64,000 bases of DNA, taken from positions 40,001 through 104,000 of the forward strand of contig NW_005197053.1 in NCBI RefSeq assembly GCF_000372725.1, written 5' to 3'. The notes below the pieces were generated by a model. It ran no database searches. It worked only from the letters and a program-made list of their open reading frames with translations, and was not told the DNA's origin. Position numbers and translations under genes: made by a program. Each line of letters begins with the position of its first letter. The first letter of the stretch is position 1. Shown piece after piece: positions 9,401 to 19,699 of this stretch. This stretch comes from Emiliania huxleyi CCMP1516. Its lineage: Eukaryota; Haptophyta; Isochrysidales; Noelaerhabdaceae.

Positions 9401-10269
9401 CGCCCGAGAGGCACGGGAGGCCCCTCAATTCATACAGAACTAATGAATGCACAGGTGGACGCGGCGTCGCCCGAGAGGCAAGGGAGGCCCCTCAATTCAT
9501 ACAGAACTAATGAATGCACAGGTGGACGCGGCGTCGCCCGAGAGGCACGGGAGGCCCCTCAATTCATACAGAACTAATGAATGCACAGGTGGACGCGGCG
9601 TCGCCCGAGAGGCAAGGGAGGCCTTCCCTCGCCGACTGCGACTCGCTCGGCGAGCACCTCCTCCCCCGGCCGAGCTGCCGCCGACACTGCCTCCGAACTC
9701 TCCCCTTCTCCTTCCCCTTCTCCGCGTAGGTTGTTCTGCCTCTCCGCGACTGCACGGCCTGCGCCTCGCAGTCGGCAGCTGACGCGTCGCGGCTGTAGCA
9801 GGCGAGTGCATCTCGGCCGAGGAGCACGGCGTCTCCTTCACGGCGGCGGCGCTCGGCCTCTCGCTGCGAGTTCTGCCGCAGGCGGCCGCTCACTCGTGGG
9901 GCAACTTCTCCCTCTCCGCTGCGGGTGCCGGCAGACAGACAACAGAGCCTCCCGCTCCCTCAGTCTCTAAGCCCCCCCCGCCCTTCCCCCCCCACACACA
10001 CACCTTCTCATTGACCACCCCTGTGCACACTCGACGTGGCCTTGTCGCATGGAGGGGAGAGCCAGACGCCTCCTCCAGGCGCGGCGGCGATAGTCGACCC
10101 ATATCTCCCCATGTCTCCCCATATCTCCCCATATCTCCCCATATCTCCAGGCGCGGCGGCGGTGGTAGACCGGGTCGACGCCGACCTGCGCGAGAGAGGG
10201 CTGTGGCCGCCCGCCGAGGACGGGATGCCGGACCCGAAGAGCTACAGCGCGCCTCCGCCGATGGGGTGA
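6461..10269 (+). CDS. TPR-containing GT61-family glycosyltransferase, about 16 exons
   Basis: Exon 1 (6461-7375) starts MLRLCRLAGLASALA, a likely signal peptide, followed by at least four TPR units (for example RWADAITYYKRVLAVSPNPP, RWAEAEHYYHLALAAVP). Later exons give the GT61/EOGT-type domain, with the hallmark FRAADVLIGSRASGLANMVF in exon 9029-9213. Exons placed by frame: 7447-7513, 7584-7685, 7754-(7815 or 7881), 7930-8024, 8091-8169, 8249-8409, 8479-8545, 8615-8664, 8740-8768, 9029-9213, 9279-9320, from 9589, and 10151-10269 with the stop. Exons between about 9640 and 10078 are not resolved. GT61 enzymes transfer xylose or GlcNAc in the ER/Golgi; the substrate here is unknown. Most introns have GC donors and begin with a copy of the next exon's start. 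The last part could continue into the next gene. Confidence 0.72.
8769..9028 (+). repeat. Intron made of four 65-bp tandem units
   Basis: Units start at 8769, 8834, 8899 and 8964; exon sequence resumes at 9029. Each unit begins with a copy of the exon start GCGCGGCCCTCTGGATGCA and ends CCCGCGAAG, so AAG|GC occurs at every junction and can serve as acceptor and donor. The remainder is CACATCTCCCC-type sequence. Confidence 0.85.
9321..9588 (+). repeat. Intron made of four 67-bp tandem units
   Basis: Units start at 9321, 9388, 9455 and 9522; the exon continues at 9589. Each begins GTGGACGCGGCGTCGCCC, identical to the downstream exon, and ends AATGCACAG (the first ends the same way after a small difference). 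CAG|GT is therefore present at every unit boundary. The unit contains a short TTCAT/ATGAA inverted repeat. Confidence 0.85.
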
Positions 10270-10601
10270 GAGAGTAGCCGAGAGAGTAGCCGAGGTGTCG
10301 CCGAGGTGTCGCCGAGGTGTCGCCGAGGTGTCGCCGAGGTGTAGCCGAGGTAGCCGCCGCCGATCGGGCGAGGTAGCTCCGTGGGGAAGTGGGTGCGGAT
10401 GTGTGTGGGTGTGGGTGGGTGGGTGGTTTGGGGGGGGGGGGGGGTGTTGGGGGGCTCCTGAGCTGACTCACAGCGGACGCCTCGAACAGGCGAGGCAGCT
10501 CTGCGGGGGGGCGCGCCTCGCCTCCGCCGCCCGCGCCGGACCCGCTCGCGCCGCAAGGCGAGAAGCTGCTGCCGCCTCTCAACCCCGCGTGGACGCCAGA
10601 G
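10270..10601 (+). other. Minisatellite and G-run, likely intron or gene boundary
   Basis: About 10265-10350 is an 11-bp minisatellite (CGAGGTGTCGC units), then GTGGGTGTGGGT-type sequence and a run of about 14 G at 10430-10443. A canonical-looking donor (GGGGTGAGA at the GT61 stop) and an acceptor (TGACTCACAG at about 10472) could make it an intron joining the GT61 and ShK regions into one transcript. Confidence 0.45.
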
Positions 10602-11372
10602 ATGCGGCCAAGCCCGCCGCCTCTGCCCGCGGCGGAGATGGCCGGCCCTTCGAAGCGGCACGCCGACGCGAGCAGCGGCGGCCAAAGCAACAGCCCCCCG
10701 CCGACCGCGTCTAGCGCTGCCGTCGCCGCCATCGCCGCCGACGCGGCCGCGAAGTGCCGCGAGGGCTCCGCCTGCAGCTTGCCTCCTTCGCCGCTCGCGG
10801 CGCAGGCGACGATGCTGCCGCCCTCGCCTCCGCCCTCGCCTCCGCCCCCGGAAGCAAAGGCGGGGCTGGCTGGGAGGAGCCGAGGGCTGTGCAATGGACG
10901 CGCTGCTCGAAGAATGCACCGATGTGCTCCTAGGCGGGGGCTCGTGGAGCCCAGTCGACGCCATATCTCCCCATATCTCCCCATATCTCCCCACATCTCC
11001 TCCTAGGCGGGGCTCGTGGAGCACCAGTTCGGCCGCGGCTTCCGGCTCGCGGTGGACGTCGTCGACAGCGACAGCGTGCCGCCCCCCACCGACGACCCCG
11101 CCGGCTTCTGGCTGGGGGCGGTGGGTATCGACAGCGACAGCGAGGAGCTCGCACAGCTCGCCGGCGCCGCCTCTTGAGCCATCAAAGCGGTGACTCAACC
11201 GGTCGTTGAGTAGGAGCTCCGGCACGAGCTCGCCGGCACCATCACCAGCGCCGGCGGCGCGGAGGGCGCAGCGGGCGACGCTGCCGACGAAGCGGACGAC
11301 GCCTCGGCGCGCAAGCCCACAGTGCAGCCGCCCGCGCCTCTGCCGGCAAAGATGCGACACGTCGGCAACGAT

Positions 11373-11418
<46 letters not shown>

Positions 11419-12164
11419 GCAACAAGCCGGCACAGACGCCCCCCGCGCCCGCGGCCGCCGACCAGAGGTCTCCCGACAAGCGGCTCCCGCCGCCGCCGCC
11501 GCCGCCGCCGCCGTCCAAGCGGGCGGCCGAGTCCAAGCAGCAGTGCGCCCCCGTGCCGGCCGACGAGGAGGCGGAGGATTCGCCCGCCTTTAGCAGCAAG
11601 TGCGGCCACTGGGCTGCGACGGGCGAGTGCTTCCTCAACCCAACCTTCATGCTCTCCTCGTGCCAACGCTCCTGCCGCGACCTCGCCGCGGCAGACATGA
11701 CGCCCATCGACGTCGACAACCCCCCAGAGGCGGTGCTGAAGGTGCTCTCCAAGATCCGGCTCGGCGACGAGGACGCGCCCCCGCTCTCCGCGCCGGAGAA
11801 GCTCAAGGAGCTCATCAAGCGCGGCGTCACGTCGGCGCAGGAGCCCGAGATGAGGACGCTGGAGAAGATCGTGCGCGAGGTTGCAAAGTCGACGCCGAGC
11901 TTCGTCAGCAAGGAGAAGGAGAAGAAGGGGGGCGGCGGCAAGGGCGGGGAGGGCAAGGCCTCGAAGAAGAAGAAGGGCGAGTCCAAGGGCGGCGGCAAGG
12001 CGGCGGCGCAGGGCGGCGTCGGCGACGACGACTACGCCTACGCAAAGGTGCTGATCGAGGAGCTGCGGCCCATCTATGAGCGGCTGCCCACCGAGCAGCG
12101 GCGCCACATCCTCGAGCGTCTCATGAAGACGAAGGTGGGTGACCGCCTGACGTTTATTGAGTAG
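10602..12164 (+). CDS. ShK-domain protein with proline-rich linkers
   Basis: The well-supported part is three exons joined in frame: about 10864-10923, 11007-11144 and 11214-12164 (stop TAG). The upstream Pro/Ala-rich frame from 10602 is likely an earlier exon. The last exon carries two polyproline runs, an ShK-type cysteine module (GHWAATGECFLNPTFMLSSC, then QRSC) at about residues 120-150 of that exon, a helical domain (NPPEAVLKVLSKIRLGDE), a Lys/Gly-rich stretch and a helical C-terminus ending LTFIE. ShK modules are small disulfide folds common in secreted algal proteins, often next to prolyl-4-hydroxylases; here none is seen. The intron 11145-11213 has a GA donor, and 10924-11006 holds ATATCTCCCC units. 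Function unknown. Confidence 0.55.
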
Positions 12165-12370
12165 AGGGAGCGGAGGACGCGGGCGGGCGCGCTGGCGCAA
12201 AACATTGCAGTCCATATGGGGCGCTCCATGCGACGATTGTTAAGTATACAAGCTAGGAGAGAGGTACCGCACTCTCCAGCCTCTCCAAGAACTCTCCATA
12301 GAGCATAGTCCATTGAGAGATTGGCTCACACCGCGCTTTCAGTCGCACGTCACAACGAGATACACGACAT

Positions 12371-13170
12371 ATGAGAGAGGCCGTCGGCCTGTGGCTGACT
12401 CGCAACAAAAACACGCTGCCCACCCTTCGGGTCGCGCTCGAGCGGGGCATGCCAGTCGATTTCTTCGGCGACTACCTTTACAACAAGGCCCACCACCGGC
12501 GGCCCCACGACGGCGTCCTCGCCGCCTGGGCGGACGCGATGCGCGCCCCGGCCAACGCGCCGGTCGTGCACGGCGACAAGGAGAAACCAGAGCTCACCCG
12601 GCAGTACAATGAGGGGTACAAGACTGACCTCGCAGAACCCCATGCGGGGCCAGGAGGATGCGATGAAGTAAATGAGATCAAGCTCTGGACGCCCCTCCTC
12701 AAGACCTCCTCGACGGGCGTTGGCAACCCCTCGAGTGGCGGCACGCCCGCCTCCGTCGGCCACTCCTACGCCTTCGGCAACACCGAAGAGAAGGCCCGCC
12801 GCCTGAACATGGGCTGCAAGGCGCGCGGGCAGCCCAGCCAACCCTTCTCCCACAAGACCGGCCACGGCTACGTCAAGGCGCATCGCGGTTTCTACCACGA
12901 CGCGATCTTTGTGTCAAGCGCAACAACTTCAACCTGCTGCTCCACGAGACGTTCGGCGGCGGCTTCTCGCCCACCGCCGTTCTCAAGCTGCGCCGCCTCG
13001 CGCGCAAAGTCGCGCGCGGCAGCGTTGACCGCACGGCCTACTCGCCCAAGTACTCGCTCTCTTTTATGTCCCACCATGCAGAGCGCATCTCTCTCTCTGT
13101 TGTGCGAGGCGTGAACCGCGCCATTCGCTCTCACCTGGCAACCCTGTCTGCACGTCTCGCGCGCGCGTGA
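12371..13170 (+). pseudogene. Repeat-associated ORF with a frameshift
   Basis: From ATG 12371 the protein reads naturally to about 12905, then turns to Ser/Ala/Arg low complexity. Shifting the frame by one base at about 12905-12918 restores a natural sequence (FNLLLHETFGGGFSPTAVLK, then KLRRLARKVARGSV) to a TGA at 13168. The last 100 bp and the following 40 bp are repeated at 56509-56647, so this is the 3' end of a dispersed element. I recognise no known transposase, reverse transcriptase or capsid motif. The frameshift makes it a likely pseudogene, though a sequencing error is possible. Confidence 0.5.
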
Positions 13171-13209
13171 ACAGGGCTCCAGGCCCCAAATTACGTGTGA
13201 GTGTTAGAG
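13070..13209 (+). repeat. Dispersed repeat E, copy 1 (element 3' end)
   Basis: About 140 bp, essentially identical to 56509-56647 in direct orientation, beginning CCCACCATGCAGAG and ending GTGTGAGTGTTAGAG. It covers the end of the frameshifted ORF and its stop. Confidence 0.88.
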
Positions 13210-13342
13210 TTGTTTGGTATTGCTAAAAATCTCTCTCTGACTCGTGACTGGCTCGGACCTCGGTGCTAAAAACCCACGCTCTCACTGGCCTGCAGGATCA
13301 CGCAGCCTCGAAGGATCTCCACCTCATCCTGTCATCCACCTG

Positions 13343-14032
13343 TCATCCACTGGCCAAAAGCACCGGCATCCCTCCTCCCGGCTTGCGCCCAGGGGCCAGC
13401 GACGCCCCGGGATCTGGGTCGAGGTCCCGGCACTCGTACTCCTCTTCCATCGCCTGCCTGCCCTCCTCGAACGCTTGCGCGATGGCGCGGTCAAAGTCAA
13501 GCAAGTTGATGTCGGGGGGGTGGCCTTGCCGCTCTCGCGGGACGCACGCGGCCAAGTGCGTGAAGAATGCGCTGCACAGGAGAAAGCAGGCGCTGTCAAG
13601 CGCGCGTGTCGACCACGCGACGATGCAGCTTCCGGCTGCTCCCCTCGTCGCGAAGTGCTGTCGAAGCTCCGCCGCAAACGCCTTCGACTCGCAAAAGTCG
13701 AGGTAGATCAGCCTGGGCCACGCCCCGCTGCTGCAGAGCCTTTCCTCACCTGTGCGTCGCGGCGCCATCCGTGAGAACCGGCCGCCCTCACCGATACACG
13801 CACGCGAGCAGTGCTCGCCTTGGCCTCGAGGCCACCCTGCACCTTGCCCGCGATGTTGGAGCCAGGCACGCGCTTCACCACCGCGTCGACGGCACCGTTG
13901 ACCAGCGCCCGCATCGGCGCCCTGGGGTCGCGGCATTCGTCGCTCTCCTCCTCGGCATTGGCCTTCTTCCGGAAGCCGAGCTTCTCAAGCACCCCTGCAG
14001 GCTCCGACAGCACGGCGGGAGCGGCAGTGTAG
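13343..14032 (-). CDS. Hypothetical protein, at least two exons
   Basis: Two minus-strand blocks have protein-like composition. The first (about 14032-13830) reads AVLSEPAGVLEKLGFRKKAN and later VDAVVKRVPGSNIAGKVQGG. The second (about 13770 to a stop at 13343) reads WPRLIYLDFCESKAFAAELR, HPPDINLLDFDRAIAQAFEE and ends PVLLASG. They lie in different frames, so an intron of about 60 bp around 13770-13830 is likely. No start codon is secure. No family recognised. Confidence 0.42.
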
Positions 14033-14219
14033 GACACGACCCCGAGCACGGTGGCGGCAGGAGCATGCAGGAGCACGGTGCGGCAGTGTAGGAGCACGGC
14101 AGGAGCACGGTGGCGGCAGCGACGGCAATGACGCGGCGTGAGGTCTGGCGCGGCTCAACGGTGTGAGCATGATTGAGAGGTGTGAGAGTGCAACCCACGA
14201 GTGATGTGTTTATCACAGT

Positions 14220-15215
14220 AGCCCGAGGGAGGGGGGGGGGGCGGGCCTCACCCAGGGCTCACCGGGGCCCGGCCGTCCCCGCCCCCTCCCTCACCTGCCC
14301 CACCCCGGGGCCTCACTCGCGATGCGCCGTCCCGGGGGGGTAGCTCGCTGCCCGACCCCAGGGCACCCCACACGGCGCTTACGGGCGGGCCACGCGCACG
14401 CGGCCCCGTACGCCTACCGCGCGCCCCCGGCCCACCAGCGCCACGCCCCGCGAGGGAGAGCGGCCCGTGCGGCACCACCACTCACACAGAACAACACAAA
14501 CTACAAATCAACTAAACGGGTGACCCCACTCTACTCTGCACACTCAGACAGTCCGCACTGCTCCAAACGCACATCTCTACCATCTACCGATGCGGACGCA
14601 AAAAAGCGCGCCTCGGTCGGTTCCAAGGTCCAACGGTGCGAGGAAGGCTGCGAGCGTCTGCTGCGAGGCGCGCTGCGTGATGATCTGGTCCCAGTTGTCC
14701 ATAGGCTCGGTTGTGTCGTCTGTATCTGTGTGTTTCGCGCGCGCGCCTAAGTTGACCACAAATCCCGCCTAAAAAATTGAAAAAGCAAACCCACGCTCCG
14801 TACGAAAGTACGAAAGAGCTGAATGGGCGGGTCGGATGCCGGGGGGCGGGGTGGGGGGGGCCAGGGGGGGGGGGGGGGGGGCACCCGGGGCGCCTCACTC
14901 TGAGGAGCTCCGGCCCGCCCCTGCCCCTCAATGCCCCGGGGGGGGGGCCTCATCCGCAGCCGGGGCGTCCCGGGGGGGGGTCTCGGGGGGAGTCCCGGGG
15001 GAGGGCCGCCCCCCCCCCCCTCCTCGGGGTACTGTGAAAAACACCTGATGGGCGCCTTGGTTTTCAAAAAAAAACACGCCCCTTAAAAAGAAAAATCTTT
15101 TAACGGGGGGGGGATGCTGGGGTTAAAAAAATCTGGAGGGAAGCGCCCCCTTCTCCACAAAAGGTCCCCCGCCTCCCCCCTTAAAAAGGGACCCAACCCC
15201 CGCTTGGGGGGCGGG
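14220..15215. other. G-rich, low-quality-looking sequence next to the gap
   Basis: Long G and C homopolymers (for example about 14859-14881) and loss of any reading-frame structure up to the gap. This may be poorly read sequence at a contig end rather than biology. No gene called. Confidence 0.5.
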
Positions 15216-15315
15216 NNNNNNNNNNNNNNNNNNNNNNNNNNNNNNNNNNNNNNNNNNNNNNNNNNNNNNNNNNNNNNNNNNNNNNNNNNNNNNNNNNNNN
15301 NNNNNNNNNNNNNNN
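15216..15315. other. Assembly gap (100 N)
   Basis: Exactly 100 N, the conventional placeholder for a gap of unknown size. Anything spanning it is unsafe. Confidence 0.99.
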
Positions 15316-16187
15316 TGTGTGCGTGTCCCGTCTTTGTCCGGAGTGAAAGTCCAACGCGCTCGTCGGTGACGGCTTCCTCCAACCTGCGCCGCGCTCGGCG
15401 AACCTCGACAGCGCTTTCGGTGGCATGCAGCTCTTTGCGACAGAAGCCTGGAGAGCAGCTCCTCTGCTGCTCACACACTCTGCACAGCTGACACAGCCTA
15501 CTGTGCGGCTGTCACAGCTGTGACAGCGATGGGCTCGCCCTCACTGGCCCTCAGTCACTTGTGCTGCGGCTTGTGTGAGCGACACTGCTCGGCGACTGCC
15601 GGCACACTGTGAGACCATGGGTGAGAGGTCAAACCACGCTACCAGCGCTTGGTCACATCGGCCCCGAGGTCAGATCCATCTACTCTGTTGATGACAAGAC
15701 TTGTCTACCGGCTGGAGCCGAGCAGGAGGGCTTGGCGCACAACCCCTGTTCAACTCACCCTCCACACCCCGTATGTTTCATTTCTTTTTCGTCGGCTCGA
15801 GTGTGTGTGCCCCCCTTAAAGGTGTCTCTCAAGGCGCCCATGGGCTACTGCCTACTCCCTGTTGCCCCGCTCCTTCCACCCCTCCGTGTATGGGCGAACG
15901 CCGAGCCGGGCCGCCGCATCAGCGCGAGCTGCCACCCACGGCCGACCGATTGGCCTCGGCGGTCGCCGCCTCCACCCCCTCCCCTAGCCTCCGCCGCAGC
16001 CTCGGCGGTCGCCGCCTCGGCGACGGCCTCAGCCAACACCAGCCTCGTCCGTCGTCGCCTCCGCCGCCACCGCCGCCGCGCCCACCCTCGGGCTCGGCCC
16101 CGCCGTGACGCCGAACCGAATCCTCTCCTCGTTGAGAGCGCCGCGAGAAGCCGGAGCATCCCCTCCTTGTCCAACTGCGCGGGCTTC
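15316..16187. other. Intergenic downstream of the minus-strand RCC1 gene
   Basis: No convincing gene. The segment 15900-16110 is a mirror of Ala/Arg codons in all frames. It probably contains the 3' UTR of the gene at 16188. Confidence 0.35.
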
Positions 16188-17597
16188 TCACTGCCCCGGC
16201 GCCCACGCCTCGACCTTCTTGGGCAGCAGCTGGTTCGACAGGTCCTCTCCGTGGCCTAGGCAGCCGCCTCCGCCCGCGCCCCAGGTGAAGACGGCCCCGT
16301 CGGCGGTGAGTGCGAGGCTGTGGTTGTCTCCTGCCGACACAGCGACGACGCGCCGGCCCGCAAAGGCCTCGACCTTCTTGGGCAGCAGCTGGTGCTGCTC
16401 GTCGCCGTGGCCCAACATGCCAAAGGAGCCACTGCCCCAGCTCCAGACAGCGCCGTCGGCGGTGATGGCGAGGCTGTGAAAGTATCCCGCCGACACGGCG
16501 ACGACACGCTGGCCAGCCAAAGCCTCGATCTTCTTCGGCAGCAGCTGGCTCTGCTCGTCGCCGTGGCCCAGCTGGCCTGAGGTTCCCCAGCCCCAGCTCC
16601 AGACGGCGCCGTCGGCAGTGATGGTGAGGCTGTAGCGGGCTCCAGCCGACACGGCGACGACACGCTGGCCAGCGAAGGCCTCGACCTTCTTTGGCAGCAG
16701 CTGGTTCTGCTGGTCGCCGTGGCCCAGCTTGCCCTCGTCTCCCCCGCCCCAGCTCCAAACAGCGCCGTCGGCGGTGATGGCGAGGCTGTGGCGGGCTCCA
16801 GCCGACACGGCGACGACACGCTGGCCAGCGAAGGCCTCGACCTTCTTTGGCAGCAGCTGGCCCTGCTGGTCGCCGTGGCCCAGCTGGCCAAAGGCTCCAT
16901 TGCCCCAGCTCCAGAGAGCGCCGTCGGCGGTGAGGGCGAGGCTGTGAGAAGTTCCCGCCGACACGGCGATGACGCGCTGGCCCGCCAAGGCTTCGACCTT
17001 CTTCGGCTGCCACTGGGTCTGCCGGTCGCCGTGGCCCAGCTGGCCAGGGCCTCCATTGCCCCAGCTCCAGACGGCTCCGTCGGCGGTGAGGGTGAGGCTG
17101 TGCAGACCTCCAGCCGCCATGCTCACGACGCGCTTTCCGCCCAGCGGTGAAGGGAGCCGGGTCGGCGTGTTGAGCCGCGTCACGCCCTCGCCGTGACCGA
17201 GGAAGCCTGGCTGCCAGCTCAGAGCCTTGCCGCACGACGAGAGCCGCCCCTCGCCGACGATGAAGAGGCTGTGCGAGGAGCCTGCCGCTGCCCTCGCCGG
17301 TGGGTTGGACTCGCGCAGCAGCGCCGAAAGGCACAGCCACCGCACGGCACAGCTCTCGCCCTCTGGCTGCGCCGGCAGCTCGAAGCCGCGCTCTTGCGCC
17401 CACAAGCGGATGCCCTCCAGCGCAAGCGAGACGTGGAAGAGCAGCGAGACGGCCGCGACGCGAGCGATGTCGGCGGGGCTGTCGAAGCGGGAGATGACGC
17501 GCGCGAGAAGCTCGAGGGGCAGGTCGGTGAGGGGGCAGCGTGCGGCGGCGGCGGCGGCGGCGGCGAGGCGGCGCGAGCGGCGCTGTGGGGTGGACAT
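16188..17597 (-). CDS. F-box/RCC1-repeat protein
   Basis: ATG at 17595-17597 opens a 469-residue, intronless frame ending at 16188. The N-terminus is basic and Ala-rich, then an F-box (LTDLPLELLARVISRF, DIARVAAVSLLFH), then seven RCC1 units with HSLALTADGAVWSWG and GQLGHGD signatures, the last ending EAWAPGQ. Seven blades close one propeller. The upstream frame is open to 17786 but the paralogue at 2678 aligns from this ATG, which decides the start. The likely role is substrate recognition in an SCF-type ubiquitin ligase, or another adaptor role; this is inferred from the family. The gene lies head-to-tail with an RCC1 pseudogene at 17822. Confidence 0.9.
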   Translation of the reverse strand: MSTPQRRSRRLAAAAAAAARCPLTDLPLELLARVISRFDSPADIARVAAVSLLFHVSLALEGIRLWAQERGFELPAQPEGESCAVRWLCLSALLRESNPPARAAAGSSHSLFIVGEGRLSSCGKALSWQPGFLGHGEGVTRLNTPTRLPSPLGGKRVVSMAAGGLHSLTLTADGAVWSWGNGGPGQLGHGDRQTQWQPKKVEALAGQRVIAVSAGTSHSLALTADGALWSWGNGAFGQLGHGDQQGQLLPKKVEAFAGQRVVAVSAGARHSLAITADGAVWSWGGGDEGKLGHGDQQNQLLPKKVEAFAGQRVVAVSAGARYSLTITADGAVWSWGWGTSGQLGHGDEQSQLLPKKIEALAGQRVVAVSAGYFHSLAITADGAVWSWGSGSFGMLGHGDEQHQLLPKKVEAFAGRRVVAVSAGDNHSLALTADGAVFTWGAGGGGCLGHGEDLSNQLLPKKVEAWAPGQ

Positions 17598-17821
17598 CGC
17601 GAGAAGAGAAAACGACTGCGCGCTGCCTTTTTGGCGGCCCGTTCCTGCGTGGGATTGTGCGCGAATCCGTTTCAACATCCGTAGAAAGAAAGAACGTGGC
17701 CGCCGCCTACCTAAGGATGGCATGTTGGTGTCAGCACCGCCTTCCCATCCTCCGCTCGAGTGCCCCCCCCCCCTAACCACCACCACAAGCGTAAGAATCT
17801 CGGGCGCACAGACAAACCCAC

Positions 17822-18240
17822 CTCACTGCCCCGGCGCCCACCCCTCGATCTTCTTGGGCAGCAGCTGGTTGGACAGGTCCTCTCCATGGCCTAGGCGGCC
17901 GCCTTCGCCCTCGCCCGTCGCCCCAGGTTAAGACGGCGCCGTCGGCGGCGAGGGCGATGCTGTGGAGGGACCCAGCAGACACAGCGACGACGCGCTGCCC
18001 AGCCAAGGCCTCGAGCTTCTTCGGCAGCAGCTGGTTCTGCCGGTCGCCGTGGCCCAGCTTGCCAAGGGTCCCTTCGCCCCAGCTCCAGAGAGCGCCATCG
18101 GCGGTGATGGCGGTGCTGTGGTAGCCTCCAGCCGACACAGCGACGACGCGCTGGTCAGCCAAAGCCTCGACCTTCTTCGGCAGCAGCTGGCTCTGCTGGT
18201 CGCCGTGGCCCAAGACGCCGGCGCCTCCCTGAGCCAGAGC
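17822..18240 (-). pseudogene. Truncated, frameshifted RCC1 fragment
   Basis: The fragment keeps about two and a half RCC1 units (VLGHGDQQSQLLPKKVEALA onward) but has no F-box and begins abruptly near 18240. At about 17910 the frame shifts by one base: the normal RLGHGEDLSNQLLPKK block is still present in the DNA but in another frame. It lies directly upstream of, and on the same strand as, the intact gene at 16188-17597, consistent with a partial tandem duplicate. Confidence 0.8.
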
Positions 18241-18576
18241 TATGGGCGCCGAGTTCGCCACCCAATTTGTGTTAAAACGGAAGCAGGGCTTTTGGTTCGT
18301 TAACTGTAGACCACACGGACGCGCGGCCGGCGGCTGAGAAGTCCACTCATCCCCTCTTCCTGGTCACTGACGGGAGCACTGGTCGGCGTGTAGACCCCAA
18401 GATGGCGCTGTTCGCGCCTCCCGTCCACCACTACCGATCAGGTGGCCGGCCTGGGTGCCCCCCAGGCGGGCGGGAAAGGGCGCAAAGCTCCGTTTCATTG
18501 CCTACCCCTGTAGTTATGGCTAGTGCCATTCACTGTGGCACAGCTCGCGTTACAAAACCTTGATTTGACCATTTGC

Positions 18577-18722
18577 GCAAAGGTACATCTCGGTGCCTTC
18601 CAGAGGCAGCTGCGACCCCGCCGAGTAGACGGCGTCACACAGCAGGTGGCGCGGTGTGACGCCGTCCACTCGGCTGGGTCGCAGCTGCCTCTGCGCGTCC
18701 TGGGTATGTACCTTTGTCGCGC
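18577..18722. repeat. Long imperfect inverted repeat (hairpin)
   Basis: Arms of about 60 bp are reverse complements with few differences. The left arm includes GGCAGCTGCGACCCCGCCGA near 18604, the right arm its complement near 18690, and outer parts share AAAGGTACAT. The loop is about 13 bp around 18641-18653. It could be a foldback MITE or a structured RNA. No target duplication found. Confidence 0.7.
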
Positions 18723-19657
18723 GCCAGAGACGACTCGACGCCGCTGAGATCAGAGATCAAGCTCTGACAGGTCACACGTCGCTCCTTTGACGCCGACGTG
18801 ACTCACCCGTGCAGATCACATCATGACACGGTCTCGATGCGCTCGGTACGACGCCTGCGACCCGTCTCGGGTCAGGTGGCACGACGCTCATCGCGCCTAC
18901 CAGCGCTGCCGTACAGGTTGCCACGACGAGGTCGAGCACGCTTCTATACGCTCGCCCAGCCTTCCTTTCCATCCCATTAGGCAGTCTGGGAACGGTGGCG
19001 GTCAGAGGCAAAGCCTACGAGGGGTGGTGGAACCACATGTCACGGCTACTGCCGGCTCGACCCCACGATAGCCTCCGAAGGCTGACTTTGCGGCACCATC
19101 ATCGGACGATGTCGACGAGTTGGGTCGCTCTCGCGGTAGCCAGATGACCTCTCTTCCTAGGATCATCGGCCATGGCCGCAGGGAGCGCGGGGGAGGGCGC
19201 TGGAAGCAACACGGAGCTCCGTTGGAGACGTTTTCAAGATATTAGCGTGCGTCAGACTGAGTGAAATGGCACTAGCCTTTGACATAGTGGCGCGAGACGA
19301 GACACGAGAGTCCGCGCCTGTGTCGTCGTGTCGTGCCTGAGAGAGCGGCGTCCGGCGAGTGTCGCATCGTAGTCATTACTACAGGATCGATCAAACCATG
19401 ACGACACACAGACTGCAATACTTCATGTGTCACACAGGCACTATAAAAAAAATGGCCACGGCCCACGCGAGGAATGGCGAGACCCGAGACTGCTGACTGT
19501 GGCTCTCGTGGCGAGAGAGGGACCTCGTCCTCGATCTCTAGCGCGCAGAGCCTCCACTCCGCCTCGGAAGCATCGCGGTCGCGTAACACTATGGCCTACA
19601 ACCTCCCGACTCGCAAAAGTCGCTCACACGCCCCCCCAAACTTGACACCAGGGGGGC

Positions 19658-19688
<31 letters not shown>

Positions 19689-19699
19689 AACGGACCCAC
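18723..19699. other. Intergenic, no gene seen
   Basis: Short overlapping frames only. A GCC trinucleotide run sits at about 19661-19688 just before the mannitol-dehydrogenase-like stop. Confidence 0.35.

Noticed and set aside
9321..9588. CRISPR-like direct repeats
   Set aside because: Units are contiguous with no unique spacers, lie inside a eukaryotic gene and copy the adjacent exon; there are no cas genes.
10242..12215. 657-codon minus-strand frame
   Set aside because: Antisense of the ShK-protein exons; it is dominated by Arg/Leu repeats opposite polyproline codons and simple repeats.
14220..15215. G-rich tract read as G-quadruplex regulatory DNA
   Set aside because: It adjoins a 100-N gap and degrades toward it, so poor sequence quality is the simpler explanation.
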